Assembly (NCBI GenBank): GCA_045576295.1
Contig: JAZNGF010000054.1
Coordinates: forward strand, 7,573 to 71,572
Direction: 5' to 3'
Length of the DNA stretch: 64,000 nt
DNA from: CAVALG01 sp045576295
GTDB taxonomy: Bacteria > Bacillota > Clostridia > Oscillospirales > Acutalibacteraceae
The notes under the pieces were generated by a model. The model saw only the letters and a list, made by a program, of their open reading frames with translations. It was not told where the DNA came from and searched no databases. Made by a program: the position numbers and the translations under genes. Positions 9,155-17,135 of this stretch are shown here, piece by piece; the stretch's first letter is position 1, and each line of letters begins with the position of its first letter.

Positions 9155-10228
9155 TTATCCAATAACGTAAATTTCAATCTGCCTTCTGCCGAAGCTTATG
9201 CATTCACCCCTGGTGTTAAAGAACAGGTCGGCAACTGTGCCGCTTCCGTTTGTTGTGAAGCCGCCGGTGTCGGCTGCGATTGCATAACCGTAGTTATATC
9301 TACCGTCGGCCGAAACTATATAAAGCTTTGTGCCATAGGGGATAACCTTGGGGTTAACGGCAATATATCCGGGCTTTGGCCAAACGCCTGTTGAACAGTG
9401 GCGGCCGTATGCGTTGTAATATGCAGTTGCATTACCGGTTATAACCCTTGAGTAGTTGATGGGTTTTCCATTAGCATCAAGAGGAATTTCAAAGGGAGGA
9501 ACAAGCTCTGATATAGTTCCGCCTGTTACTCTGTTTGATGATATTGCCGCGCTGGTGCCAACAGTTTTAACTGCATTAACAGGTGCAGTGATAATGTTTT
9601 CCCAAGCAACTGTTTTTTCCACAGCTATGCCGTTAACATATTTAACGCAGTATTTAACCTCTCTTTGACCGTTTTGGCCTGCAGTGGTTGTAGTTTGACC
9701 TTTTGCAAGGCCTGTGCTGTACTTTGTTACTGTTTCAAAGGGGACCTCTTCTGTTACTATTTCATACTTATATTCAATGTCCTCAACCTCAATAACCATA
9801 TTATCGGTTACTGTTTCGTTGAGATCAAAGTTAACAAGATCCTCTTCGCCAAGCGCAAAGCCTGCTTTTTCAAGTGCGTCGCTAACAGTTCCGTTAGCAA
9901 GCTTTAATGTTGTTTTGAACTCACCGCTCACAATGCTTACTGGTATTGCGCGCTTAATTGTAAGAACGGGTAAGGCACTGTCGCGGTTAACATAGATTAA
10001 ATCTTCGCTATCAAGCGAAATGCCTGCGAGCTCAACGATTTTTTTAGGGTTGCTTTCTGAAGAACGGAATTTGAAAGATTTATCACCGTCTTCAATAATT
10101 ACTGTTGTTGATGCCGAGTAGATTGCAACAATTGAAAATGCCATTATAATGGCTAAAATTGATGCTGTTACGGCTCTTGACCTTTTTCTAATTAAATCAG
10201 AGAGTATCAAGCCTGCTTTCTTAAACAT
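9155..10228 (-). CDS. YabE/RpfB-like cell-wall protein with G5 and 3D domains
   Basis: A 357-residue secreted or membrane-anchored protein. A positively charged N-terminus and one hydrophobic segment (about residues 17-38) are followed by a DUF348-like region, a G5 domain (VETVTKYSTGLAKGQTTT onward) and a C-terminal 3D domain with ADTGG and VADLFFN, a double-psi barrel related to lytic transglycosylases. Relatives act in peptidoglycan turnover or resuscitation. The start at 10228 (MFKKAG) is supported by AAGGAGA; an earlier in-frame ATG at 10399 would add 57 charged residues and lies upstream of the promoter. It is monocistronic. Confidence 0.88.
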   Translation of the reverse strand: MFKKAGLILSDLIRKRSRAVTASILAIIMAFSIVAIYSASTTVIIEDGDKSFKFRSSESNPKKIVELAGISLDSEDLIYVNRDSALPVLTIKRAIPVSIVSGEFKTTLKLANGTVSDALEKAGFALGEEDLVNFDLNETVTDNMVIEVEDIEYKYEIVTEEVPFETVTKYSTGLAKGQTTTTAGQNGQREVKYCVKYVNGIAVEKTVAWENIITAPVNAVKTVGTSAAISSNRVTGGTISELVPPFEIPLDANGKPINYSRVITGNATAYYNAYGRHCSTGVWPKPGYIAVNPKVIPYGTKLYIVSADGRYNYGYAIAADTGGFTTNGSGTVADLFFNTRGECISFGRRQIEIYVIG

Positions 10229-10257
10229 GGTGTTTCTCCTTTTCGTTTGCACAAGAG

Positions 10258-10271
10258 TTACAGCTTTGTAA
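10258..10271. promoter_or_regulatory. palindrome TTACA-GCTT-TGTAA in the G5/3D gene leader (copy 1)
   Basis: This 14-bp palindrome lies between the inferred transcription start and the ATG of the G5/3D gene. An identical core recurs at 10431-10444. The overlapping minus-strand sequence TGTAAC-TCTTG-TGCAAA (10248-10264) differs at one position from the WalR consensus TGTWAH-N5-TGTWAH known from Bacillus, so cell-wall stress control is possible. Confidence 0.4.
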
Positions 10272-10334
10272 TACTTGTGTGTTTTTTTGGTGCTTTTTTG
10301 CTGGCACCGATTTGAGTTTTTCGCCACGTTTAAG

Positions 10335-10363
10335 ATTATATGCAGAGAATTTCTTAAAGTCAA
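10335..10363 (-). promoter_or_regulatory. promoter of the G5/3D gene
   Basis: TTGACT (10358-10363), a 17-bp spacer and TATAAT (10335-10340) on the minus strand, giving a leader of about 100 nt. The leader contains a GGTGC/GCACC hairpin as well as the TTACA palindrome. Confidence 0.75.
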
Positions 10364-10381
10364 CTTTTGCGAAGCGACTTG

Positions 10382-10449
10382 TTTGTGCAATTTGCACAAA
10401 AAACTTTAAAAAACGAAGGGTTTTAAATTATTACAGCTTTGTAATAATT
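10382..10449. promoter_or_regulatory. two more palindromes upstream of the G5/3D promoter
   Basis: TTTGTGC/GCACAAA (10382-10400) and ATTATTACA-GCTT-TGTAATAAT (10428-10449, 9-bp perfect arms) lie upstream of the -35 box. The second repeats the core found in the leader at 10258-10271. No gene is seen in the 270 bp up to trmB apart from these sites and the trmB terminator. Confidence 0.4.
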
Positions 10450-10535
10450 AGCTTTTTTACGGGGATTGCAAGGTTTTTTAAAAAAATAATTGTAAGGTTT
10501 AACAAATTTTTGTGAACGAAAATCACAAAAAGACC

Positions 10536-10567
10536 AAAAAAAGGCGGTTTTTAATGCAAAACCGCCT
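10536..10567 (-). terminator. intrinsic terminator of the tcdA-trmB unit
   Basis: Perfect 10-bp stem (10542-10551 with 10558-10567), loop 6 nt, followed on the minus strand by a seven-base U-run (10536-10542). Confidence 0.88.
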
Positions 10568-10671
10568 AAATTATTACTTTTTATTACATTATTTAACAAA
10601 ACACCGTATTTTTTGCATGAAATATTTGCTTTTTTATTGGGTTAGATTATTAATTAGAGGTTAAAAAAGGG

Positions 10672-11346
10672 TTAATTTTTCAAAAAAGCCTCTAAACGGT
10701 ATATGGGGAACCCTTGATCTGAAAAGCGTTTTTCGTATTCGGTAACGATATTGCCTTCAAAATCACTGTTATGTAAATCAAGCGAAATATTTTTAATTGT
10801 AAACCCGTAGTTCGACAGTGCTTCAATAGAATATTCGAAGAAATGCATATTATCGGTTTTTTGGTGAATTTCGGCGCCATCAGCTAAAAGCTTTTCATAT
10901 ATCTTTAAGAAGCGTTCGTTTGTAAGGCGGTGCGAGGTGTAAGATTTTTTTGGGTAGGGGCAAGAGAAGTTTAAAAATATTCTGGCAACCGAATGTGCTT
11001 CAATAAATCTTGCAAGGTATTCAGCGCCGCATTTTACAAATTTAATATTTTGAACCTTTTCTTCCGTGGCCTTTTTGCAGGCATCAACAATAACATTGCT
11101 GCATTTTTCAACTGCTATAACATTTATATTAGGGTTAAGCTTTGCGGTTTCAACCGCAAATTGCCCCTTGCCGCAGCCAATCTCAAGCCAAATGGGGTTA
11201 TCGTTTCCGAAAATGCCTTTAAAATCAATTATTTCATCATTTGTGCTTTCAACATCGTAGTTAAGATTTTCGGTGTTAGCTATTATAAGGTAGTCGCTGC
11301 TGTTTTTGATTCTTTCGTCAAGGTTTTTCTTTCTTCTCATTCTCAT
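10672..11346 (-). CDS. trmB: tRNA (guanine-N7-)-methyltransferase
   Basis: This 224-residue protein begins with the basic MRMRRKKNLDERI seen in TrmB proteins and has the SAM-binding region LEIGCGKGQFAVETA and the segment FLNFSCPYPKKSYTSHRLT, close to the family's FSDPWPKKRHxKRRL. It methylates G46 of tRNA. The usual DPWP is replaced here by SCPYP, a variant of the substrate loop worth noting but within the expected frame. ACGGAG precedes the ATG. It lies 71 bp downstream of tcdA and they probably share a transcript. Confidence 0.92.
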   Translation of the reverse strand: MRMRRKKNLDERIKNSSDYLIIANTENLNYDVESTNDEIIDFKGIFGNDNPIWLEIGCGKGQFAVETAKLNPNINVIAVEKCSNVIVDACKKATEEKVQNIKFVKCGAEYLARFIEAHSVARIFLNFSCPYPKKSYTSHRLTNERFLKIYEKLLADGAEIHQKTDNMHFFEYSIEALSNYGFTIKNISLDLHNSDFEGNIVTEYEKRFSDQGFPIYRLEAFLKN

Positions 11347-11417
11347 ATTGTTTATCTCCGTTTCTAAGTTTTATTACATAATAGGTAGTTATTATAGGTT
11401 AAATGCAGGTGCAGATT

Positions 11418-12170
11418 TCAAACGCCTATTCCCGCTCCTTGAAATCCTGTAAGATCGTTTATAACTTCGCCTGCAATAATAAGCCCAACAACAGGGGGAA
11501 CAAAAGCAGTGCTTCCCGGTGTTTGCCTGCGGTTAGATTGGGTTGATACTAAATTTTCTTCACCGGACGCATCTTCTAAAGGTGTTAACGGCAGTTCTTT
11601 AGAATAAACAACCTTAAGTTTTTTAATGCCGCGTTTTTTTAAAAGTGAGCGCATAACCTTGGCAAGCGGGCACACACTTGTTTTAAAAATGTCGCTAACC
11701 TCAAACGCTGCAGGGTTCACCTTATTGCCGGCGCCCATAGAAGATATAATGGGTGTGTTTGAAAGTTTTGCGTTCTCGGCAAGTGCTAATTTTCCAGAAA
11801 CCGTGTCGATAGCGTCAACAATATAATCGTAATCTTTAAAATTAAACAGGTGGGCGGTATCGGGTGTGTAGAATACCTTGTGCTTTGTAACAACGCAGTT
11901 GGGGTTTATTTCTTTAATGCGCTCCTCGGCGGCATCAACCTTATCCATTCCAACGGTTTTCTCGGTTGCGTATATTTGGCGGTTGAGGTTCGTAATGCAA
12001 ACAGTGTCGTTATCGATAATATCAATCGCGCCTATGCCGCTTCTAACAAGTGCTTCTGCGGCAAACCCGCCAACTCCGCCAATTCCAAAAACTGCAACCC
12101 GTTTTGTTGAGAGCTCGTTCATAGCATTTTCGCCATATATTAATTTAGTTCTTGAAAATCTGTTTGGCAT
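11418..12170 (-). CDS. tcdA: tRNA threonylcarbamoyladenosine dehydratase (ThiF/E1-like)
   Basis: A 250-residue E1-like enzyme with the N-terminal nucleotide-binding motif VAVFGIGGVGGFAAEAL, then IDNDTVCITNLNRQI and DAIDTVSGK. The N-terminal RFSRTKLIYG is characteristic of TcdA (CsdL/YgdL), which uses ATP to cyclise t6A to ct6A at tRNA position 37. It is a cytosolic tRNA-modification enzyme paired here with trmB, another tRNA-modifying gene. The ATG has an AGGTG site. Confidence 0.9.
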   Translation of the reverse strand: MPNRFSRTKLIYGENAMNELSTKRVAVFGIGGVGGFAAEALVRSGIGAIDIIDNDTVCITNLNRQIYATEKTVGMDKVDAAEERIKEINPNCVVTKHKVFYTPDTAHLFNFKDYDYIVDAIDTVSGKLALAENAKLSNTPIISSMGAGNKVNPAAFEVSDIFKTSVCPLAKVMRSLLKKRGIKKLKVVYSKELPLTPLEDASGEENLVSTQSNRRQTPGSTAFVPPVVGLIIAGEVINDLTGFQGAGIGV

Positions 12171-12206
12171 ATAAACACCTACATTATAATAGTAATTCGA
12201 ATATTA

Positions 12207-12235
12207 ATTATAATGATATTATTTTAATGTAACAA
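12207..12235 (-). promoter_or_regulatory. promoter of tcdA-trmB
   Basis: TTGTTA (12230-12235), a 17-bp spacer and TATAAT (12207-12212) on the minus strand. A second TATAAT (12183-12188) lies nearer the gene but lacks a matching -35. Confidence 0.65.
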
Positions 12236-12308
12236 AAAGGGTTTTGTCAATAAGCGGGAGTTAAATTGCTTAAACTAAAATTTGCTGTGTGCGTATTAAG
12301 GCTTATTC

Positions 12309-12351
12309 TTGACGTAAAGTGGAGGTTGCATTATAATAAAACTATATAGTT
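12309..12351 (+). promoter_or_regulatory. copA promoter with a palindrome at the transcription start
   Basis: TTGACG (12309-12314), a 17-bp spacer and TATAAT (12332-12337). The perfect 12-bp palindrome AACTATATAGTT (12340-12351) sits over the expected start of transcription, where a metal-responsive repressor could act. No copY or csoR gene is adjacent, so the regulator is unknown. Confidence 0.75.
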
Positions 12352-12407
12352 AGTGTATGCTAATAGCATTTAATAAGGCTTTTTGTTATATACAAAAGGA
12401 GATTTTT

Positions 12408-14900
12408 ATGGAAAGATACGACATTAGCGGAATGAGCTGTGCGGCTTGCAGTGCCAGGGTTGAAAAGGCTGTTTCAAAGGTAGAGGGCGTTAAAAAATGT
12501 TCCGTTAACCTTCTCACTAATTCGATGATTGTTGAAGGCTCTGCCGATTCGCAAACAATTATTTCGGCGGTTGTGGCGGCAGGGTACGGCGCTAAGGTTC
12601 AAGGCAGCCAAAATGCTTCTAACAATGCTGTGCCCGAAGAAAAAACCGAATTCAAAACCCTTAGAAATAGGCTTATAGCCTCTTTAGTGTTTTTAGTGCC
12701 TCTTATGTATATCTCAATGGGGTATACAATGTGGGGGTGGCCCTTGCCGAACTTTTTAATTGGTAATTTTGTTGGCATTGGTATAATTCAGCTTATTTTA
12801 ACTGCCATTATTGCGGTTATAAATCAAAAGTTTTTTATAAGTGGGTTTAAGGGGCTAATAAAGCGTTCACCGAATATGGACACCCTTGTGTCGCTCGGTG
12901 CCACTGCCGCCGCCTGTTACAGCTTTTATGCGCTTTTCGCAATGACGGTTCAACCACCCGAGCACGCATCCCATTACCTTCACGAATTTTATTTTGAATC
13001 GGCAGGTATGATTTTAACATTAATAACCCTTGGCAAAATGCTCGAGGCTTTATCGAAAGGGCGAACCACCAGCGCCCTTAAAGGGCTTATGGAGCTAAAA
13101 CCTAAAACCGCACGCATTTTAGAGGGCGAAACCGAAATAACGGTTCCTATAGAACAACTTAAAATAGGCGATATATTTATTGTAAGGCCGGGCGACAGCA
13201 TCCCAACCGATGGCATTGTTTTAGAGGGAAACGGCGCGGTTGATGAATCGGCACTTACGGGTGAGAGCATCCCTGTAGATAAGTTCGCAGGGCACCGCGT
13301 TTCGGCTGCCACAATAAATCAGTCGGGCTATTTAAAATGCAGGGCCGAAAGGGTTGGGGAAGATACAACCCTTTCACAAATAATTCAAATGGTTAGCGAT
13401 GCTTCTGCAACCAAGGCGCCAATTGCAAAGGCGGCCGATAAAATTTCAGGAATTTTTGTTCCAACAGTTATTGCCATTGCGGTTGTAACAATAGCGGTTT
13501 GGCTGATTTTGGGGAACACAATAGGCTTTGCCCTTGCAAGGGGCATTTCGGTTTTGGTTATAAGTTGCCCCTGCGCATTAGGGCTTGCAACACCTGTTGC
13601 AATTATGGTTGGAAGCGGCATGGGCGCTAAAAACGGCATATTATTTAAAACGGCCGCTTCGCTTGAAGCAACGGGTAAGATAAAAACCGTGCTGTTTGAT
13701 AAAACAGGAACCTTAACCGAAGGTAAGCCGCACGTTACAGATATTGTAGCCGCCCCGGGTGTTTCTGAGCAAGAGCTTTTAGCGGCTGCATATTCACTTG
13801 AATTAAAAAGCGAGCATCCGCTGGCAAGGGCGGTTGTGAACAAGGCAGAGGAACTGGGCATAAACGCATATAATACCGATGATTTCAAGGTGCTGCCCGG
13901 CAACGGGCTTACAGCCAAAATGGGTGGTGAAGAGCTTTACGGCGGCAGTGTTAAATTTATAGGTTCTGTTTGCGGTGTGCCAAAAAACATTTTGCAAAAG
14001 GCAGAAAATTTTTCTATGCAGGGTAAAACACCGCTGGCCTTTAGCAAACGGGGCAGCCTTTTAGGTGTAATTGCAGTGGCAGATATTATTAAGCCCCAGA
14101 GCATTAAGGCTGTAAAACAGCTTAAAAATATGGGTATACGCGTTGCTATGATTACGGGCGACAACGAGAAAACTGCTGCGGCTATTGGCAAAAAACTTGG
14201 AATAACCGAAATTTCGGCGGGAGTACTACCCGGTGGCAAAGAGGAAGCGGTTAAAAAATATAGCGAAAACGGAATGGTTGCCATGGTGGGCGACGGTATT
14301 AACGATGCGCCTGCGTTAACCAGAGCCGATGTTGGCATAGCAATTTCTGCAGGGGCAGATATTGCAATGGATTCGGCCGATGTTGTGCTTATGAAGAGTA
14401 GTCCTCTTGATGTTTGCAGGGCTATACGTTTAGGCCGCGCAACCCTTAGAAACATTCACCAAAATTTGTTTTGGGCATTCTTTTATAACTGCATTGGTAT
14501 TCCGCTTGCGGCAGGTGTGTTCATATCAATATTCGGTTGGCAATTAAACCCGATGTTTGGTGCAGCGGCTATGAGCCTTTCAAGCTTCTTTGTTGTTACA
14601 AATGCGTTAAGGCTTAATTTCACAAGGCTTGGAGATAAGAATGACAAAAACACAGAAAATGTAGCGCAAGAAGCACCTAAGGAGGAAAAGAATATGAAAA
14701 TAACGATTAAAATTGAAGGAATGATGTGCCCTCACTGCGAAGCGCACGTTAAAAATGCACTCGAAGCCCTTGCTGAGGTTGAATCGGCCGAGGTTAGCCA
14801 CACTGCAGGCGAGGCAGTTGTTACATTAAAATCAGATGTTGATAACGGCGTTTTAAAATCTGCCGTTGAAGCTGAAGGCTATAAGGTCACCGCTATATAG
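12408..14900 (+). CDS. copA: copper-translocating P1B-type ATPase with C-terminal CopZ-like domain
   Basis: An 830-residue copper exporter. An N-terminal HMA domain has GMSCAACSARVEKAV. The membrane core has the TGES phosphatase loop, the CPC transport motif (ISCPCALGLATP), the DKTGT phosphorylation site and GDGINDAPAL. After the last membrane helix and a charged linker rich in Asn, Glu and Lys comes a second HMA domain (GMMCPHCEAHVKNALEA) that equals a whole CopZ chaperone. Start 12408 follows AAAAGGAG; the earlier in-frame ATG at 12357 has no site. CPC marks Cu(I) specificity. The C-terminal HMA fusion is unusual because CopA HMA domains are normally N-terminal. Confidence 0.95.
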   Translation: MERYDISGMSCAACSARVEKAVSKVEGVKKCSVNLLTNSMIVEGSADSQTIISAVVAAGYGAKVQGSQNASNNAVPEEKTEFKTLRNRLIASLVFLVPLMYISMGYTMWGWPLPNFLIGNFVGIGIIQLILTAIIAVINQKFFISGFKGLIKRSPNMDTLVSLGATAAACYSFYALFAMTVQPPEHASHYLHEFYFESAGMILTLITLGKMLEALSKGRTTSALKGLMELKPKTARILEGETEITVPIEQLKIGDIFIVRPGDSIPTDGIVLEGNGAVDESALTGESIPVDKFAGHRVSAATINQSGYLKCRAERVGEDTTLSQIIQMVSDASATKAPIAKAADKISGIFVPTVIAIAVVTIAVWLILGNTIGFALARGISVLVISCPCALGLATPVAIMVGSGMGAKNGILFKTAASLEATGKIKTVLFDKTGTLTEGKPHVTDIVAAPGVSEQELLAAAYSLELKSEHPLARAVVNKAEELGINAYNTDDFKVLPGNGLTAKMGGEELYGGSVKFIGSVCGVPKNILQKAENFSMQGKTPLAFSKRGSLLGVIAVADIIKPQSIKAVKQLKNMGIRVAMITGDNEKTAAAIGKKLGITEISAGVLPGGKEEAVKKYSENGMVAMVGDGINDAPALTRADVGIAISAGADIAMDSADVVLMKSSPLDVCRAIRLGRATLRNIHQNLFWAFFYNCIGIPLAAGVFISIFGWQLNPMFGAAAMSLSSFFVVTNALRLNFTRLGDKNDKNTENVAQEAPKEEKNMKITIKIEGMMCPHCEAHVKNALEALAEVESAEVSHTAGEAVVTLKSDVDNGVLKSAVEAEGYKVTAI
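14678..14696 (+). promoter_or_regulatory. internal ribosome-binding site and start codon for copZ inside copA
   Basis: TAAGGAGG (14678-14685), 8 nt, then ATG (14694-14696), in the same frame as copA. This is one of the best Shine-Dalgarno matches in the window, and is optimally spaced. Confidence 0.75.
14694..14900 (+). CDS. copZ: CopZ-like copper chaperone, probable independent product from internal start
   Basis: The last 68 codons of copA read as a complete CopZ: MKITIKIEGMMCPHCEAHV, then a standard ferredoxin-like HMA fold to the stop codon. The length equals that of stand-alone CopZ proteins. An AAGGAGG site 8 nt before this in-frame ATG suggests it is also made as a free chaperone that hands Cu(I) to CopA. 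The nearest explanation is a former copA-copZ operon whose copA stop codon was lost. Both forms may be made; only expression data could tell. Confidence 0.6.
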   Translation: MKITIKIEGMMCPHCEAHVKNALEALAEVESAEVSHTAGEAVVTLKSDVDNGVLKSAVEAEGYKVTAI

Positions 14901-14955
14901 CTGTATTTATAGTCTTTATTACGATTATATGTTTTAATGTTGGGGGGTAATAAAT

Positions 14956-15321
14956 ATGGCCGTTGTCATTATTTTTTGTGTGCTGGTTTATTTAATCGCT
15001 TCTTTTGTTATAGCTAATGAGTTTGACGATATAGCTTTTAAAAAAGGCTACAATTAAAAGAAATACTTTTGGTACTGCTTACTGTTTGGTATTGCTGGTT
15101 ATCTTATGGTTGTTGCTTTACCGATTAAGAAGAAAAGTTCTGAGGTAGATGACGAGCGGTATGCTCATATCTCAACATCTCAAAATGGGGAGAATATATC
15201 TCAACTTCCTACGTATGAGTTTTCCAAAGAATCGGGAATTGAGCAATGCCCAAATTGCGGTGTTTGTTATGATTCAAATTGCAACTGTTGCCCTTCTTGT
15301 GCAACTAAAGGTATTGAATAA
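14956..15321 (+). pseudogene. small membrane protein with zinc-ribbon tail, interrupted by an in-frame TAA
   Basis: A single frame of 121 codons begins at ATG 14956 (GGGGGG upstream), encodes a hydrophobic helix and FDDIAFKKGYN, meets TAA at 15055-15057, then continues without any shift as KKYFWYCLLFGIAGYLMVVALP and a Cys-rich tail (CPNCGVCYDSNCNCCPSC). The two hydrophobic halves read as one familiar two-helix protein of unknown function common in gut Clostridia. One base change (CAA, GAA or AAA to TAA) would explain it. The downstream half alone could restart at ATG 15106 but has no good ribosome site. Confidence 0.7.
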
Positions 15322-15458
15322 AATGTTAAACACTAATTAAACACAGAGTAGAAGGCTTTATATGGCGTTCAAGTTAAGGTTCTGTACCATTACGATGTGT
15401 TTTTTAAATCTATTGTTATAAATAATTTGCATTTAAATAAAGGCTAATAAAATTTCCA

Positions 15459-15493
15459 ACCTGTTATGCGCGTTTTGCATAGCAGGTGTTTTT
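15459..15493 (+). terminator. intrinsic terminator
   Basis: An 11-bp stem (15459-15469 with 15477-15487, one G-T pair) is followed by GTTTTTTG. It ends the copA-side transcript. The rest of the 328-bp gap 15322-15649 shows no gene, only AT-rich sequence. Confidence 0.85.
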
Positions 15494-15649
15494 TGTTTTG
15501 GTGGTAGCTTGTTGCTTTAGGCGCGCAAATGATGGTAGCGGCATATTATGATATTGAGAAATATTGTTTGATTCAGGCAAGGGTTAGACCAAGTGAAGGT
15601 TGAACCTGAAACCAATTGTAAATTTTATAAAAGTAAAAGAGGGATAAAT

Positions 15650-15871
15650 ATGAAGTATTTAATAATGATAGGCACCGTTACCTATGCTTTAAGGGCGCGC
15701 GATATTTTAAAGAAGAATAATATACAGGCCTTTGTTAAAAGAGTTCAAGGGGGTGCTATGGGCGGTGGTTGCGGTTACGGCGTTGTGGTGAGCGGTGACA
15801 TTTACGATATAAAGCATATAATTACATCGGCCGGTATTAGAATTAAAAGCATTGAGGAGTTTGGTGGATGA
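15650..15871 (+). CDS. DUF3343 putative Se/S carrier-like protein
   Basis: A 73-residue protein with the DUF3343 pattern: YLIMIGTVTYALRARDILKK, then a glycine-rich GGAMGGGCGYGVVV with a single Cys, then an IIxxAGI end. DUF3343 proteins have been proposed as selenium or sulfur carriers because they neighbour Se-metabolism and cysteine desulfurase genes. The start at 15650 follows AGAGGG; a longer in-frame start at 15593 lacks a site. It overlaps the next gene by four bases (ATGA), showing translational coupling with a cysteine desulfurase-like partner. Confidence 0.8.
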   Translation: MKYLIMIGTVTYALRARDILKKNNIQAFVKRVQGGAMGGGCGYGVVVSGDIYDIKHIITSAGIRIKSIEEFGG

Positions 15872-17031
15872 TGATTTACCTTGATAATGCTGCCACCACG
15901 GGAACCAAGCCCGAAAATGTAAAAAATGCCGTTATGATGGCGCTTAAAGAACTATCGGCAAACCCGGGGAGAGGGGGTTACTTCACTTCACGGCGGTGTT
16001 CTGAAATGATATACAACTGCCGCAAAAAGGTTGCAGAATTTTTTGGGGCTGAAAATGAAACACAGGTTGTGTTCACCCCTAATTGCACAACCTCGCTTAA
16101 TATTGTTCTAAAAGGGGTGCTGAAACCCAGCGACCATTTTATTATTTCGTCGTACGAGCATAACGCAGTTACGCGTCCGGCGCAAAAATTAATGGACCTT
16201 GGAATCAGCTGTGATGTTGCCGAGGTTCAACCAGGCGATGATGACGCATGTGTTAGGGCGTTTGAAAGGCTAATTAAAAGGAATACAAGGCTTATTGTTT
16301 GCACACATGCTTCGAATGTAACGGGCGAGGTTTTCCCTATAAAGGAAATAGGTGCGCTTTGCGCCGAAAAGGGCGTGTTGTTTGCTGTTGATGCCGCCCA
16401 AACCGCAGGGATATTGCCTATAAATATGGCCGAAGATAACATCGACTTTTTGTGCATAGCTCCGCATAAGGGGCTTTATGCTCCAATGGGAACCGGCATA
16501 CTCATAGCACGCCGCCCCATACCTAAAACTTTAATAGAGGGTGGAACGGGAACCGAATCGGTGAACCAAAATCAACCGCCCGACCTGCCTGAAAGGTTTG
16601 AAAGCGGAACCGTTAACGCCGCAGGAATAGCAGGGATATCTGCAGGTATTGATTTTGTTACAAAAAAAGGGCTTTCAAGCGTATATTCACATGAACTTGC
16701 GCTTGCGCAGCGTTTTTATAAGGGGATTGCCACAATGGGCGGTACAACCCTTTACACAAAGCCTCCCGCAAAGGGCGGATTCGTTCCTACCGTTTCGTTT
16801 AATTTAAGGGGTGTTCCTTCGGAAAAAACGGCGGAACTTTTGGGTGAGCAGGGGATTGCCGTTCGCGCAGGACTTCACTGCGCCCCATTTGCCCATAAAA
16901 GGATTGGCACACTCGACAGCGGCACCGTTAGAGTGTGTTTTTCGGTGTTTAATTCTGTGGCAGATGTTGATAAAACGCTTGCGATTTTGAAAAACATTAA
17001 AAACTCTCAAAAAAGAGGTTCAAAATATTAA
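15868..17031 (+). CDS. cysteine desulfurase family protein (class V aminotransferase)
   Basis: A 387-residue PLP enzyme. It starts with IYLDNAATTGTKP. The PLP lysine lies in APHKGLYAPMGTG, after DAAQTAGILPI. The active-site Cys lies in AGLHCAPFAHK near the C-terminus, as in SufS/CsdA-type enzymes. It should release sulfur (or selenium) from cysteine (or selenocysteine). The gene overlaps DUF3343 by four bases, so a persulfide or selenide hand-off to that small Cys protein is likely but inferred. No iscU, sufU or selD gene lies nearby. Confidence 0.88.
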   Translation: MMIYLDNAATTGTKPENVKNAVMMALKELSANPGRGGYFTSRRCSEMIYNCRKKVAEFFGAENETQVVFTPNCTTSLNIVLKGVLKPSDHFIISSYEHNAVTRPAQKLMDLGISCDVAEVQPGDDDACVRAFERLIKRNTRLIVCTHASNVTGEVFPIKEIGALCAEKGVLFAVDAAQTAGILPINMAEDNIDFLCIAPHKGLYAPMGTGILIARRPIPKTLIEGGTGTESVNQNQPPDLPERFESGTVNAAGIAGISAGIDFVTKKGLSSVYSHELALAQRFYKGIATMGGTTLYTKPPAKGGFVPTVSFNLRGVPSEKTAELLGEQGIAVRAGLHCAPFAHKRIGTLDSGTVRVCFSVFNSVADVDKTLAILKNIKNSQKRGSKY

Positions 17032-17050
17032 AATATACAAAATAAAGGTA

Positions 17051-17078
17051 TTGAATTGATGCAAATCTATGTTAAAAT
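17051..17078 (+). promoter_or_regulatory. promoter of cdaA-cdaR
   Basis: TTGAAT (17051-17056), a 16-bp spacer and TAAAAT (17073-17078). The transcript would start near 17085, which argues for the GTG start at 17136 rather than the ATG at 17097. Confidence 0.6.
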
Positions 17079-17135
17079 AGATATAGTAGCGGTATTATGC
17101 TTAAGTTTATATTTTATACCAAGGGAAGTGAAAAT

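Noticed and set aside
10229..10400. c-di-AMP (ydaO) riboswitch upstream of the G5/3D gene
   Set aside because: Such genes often carry one, but the leader is only about 100 nt and I found none of the conserved segments.
15362..15418. Short ORF in the gap before DUF3343
   Set aside because: Seventeen codons, no ribosome site, no conserved-looking sequence.
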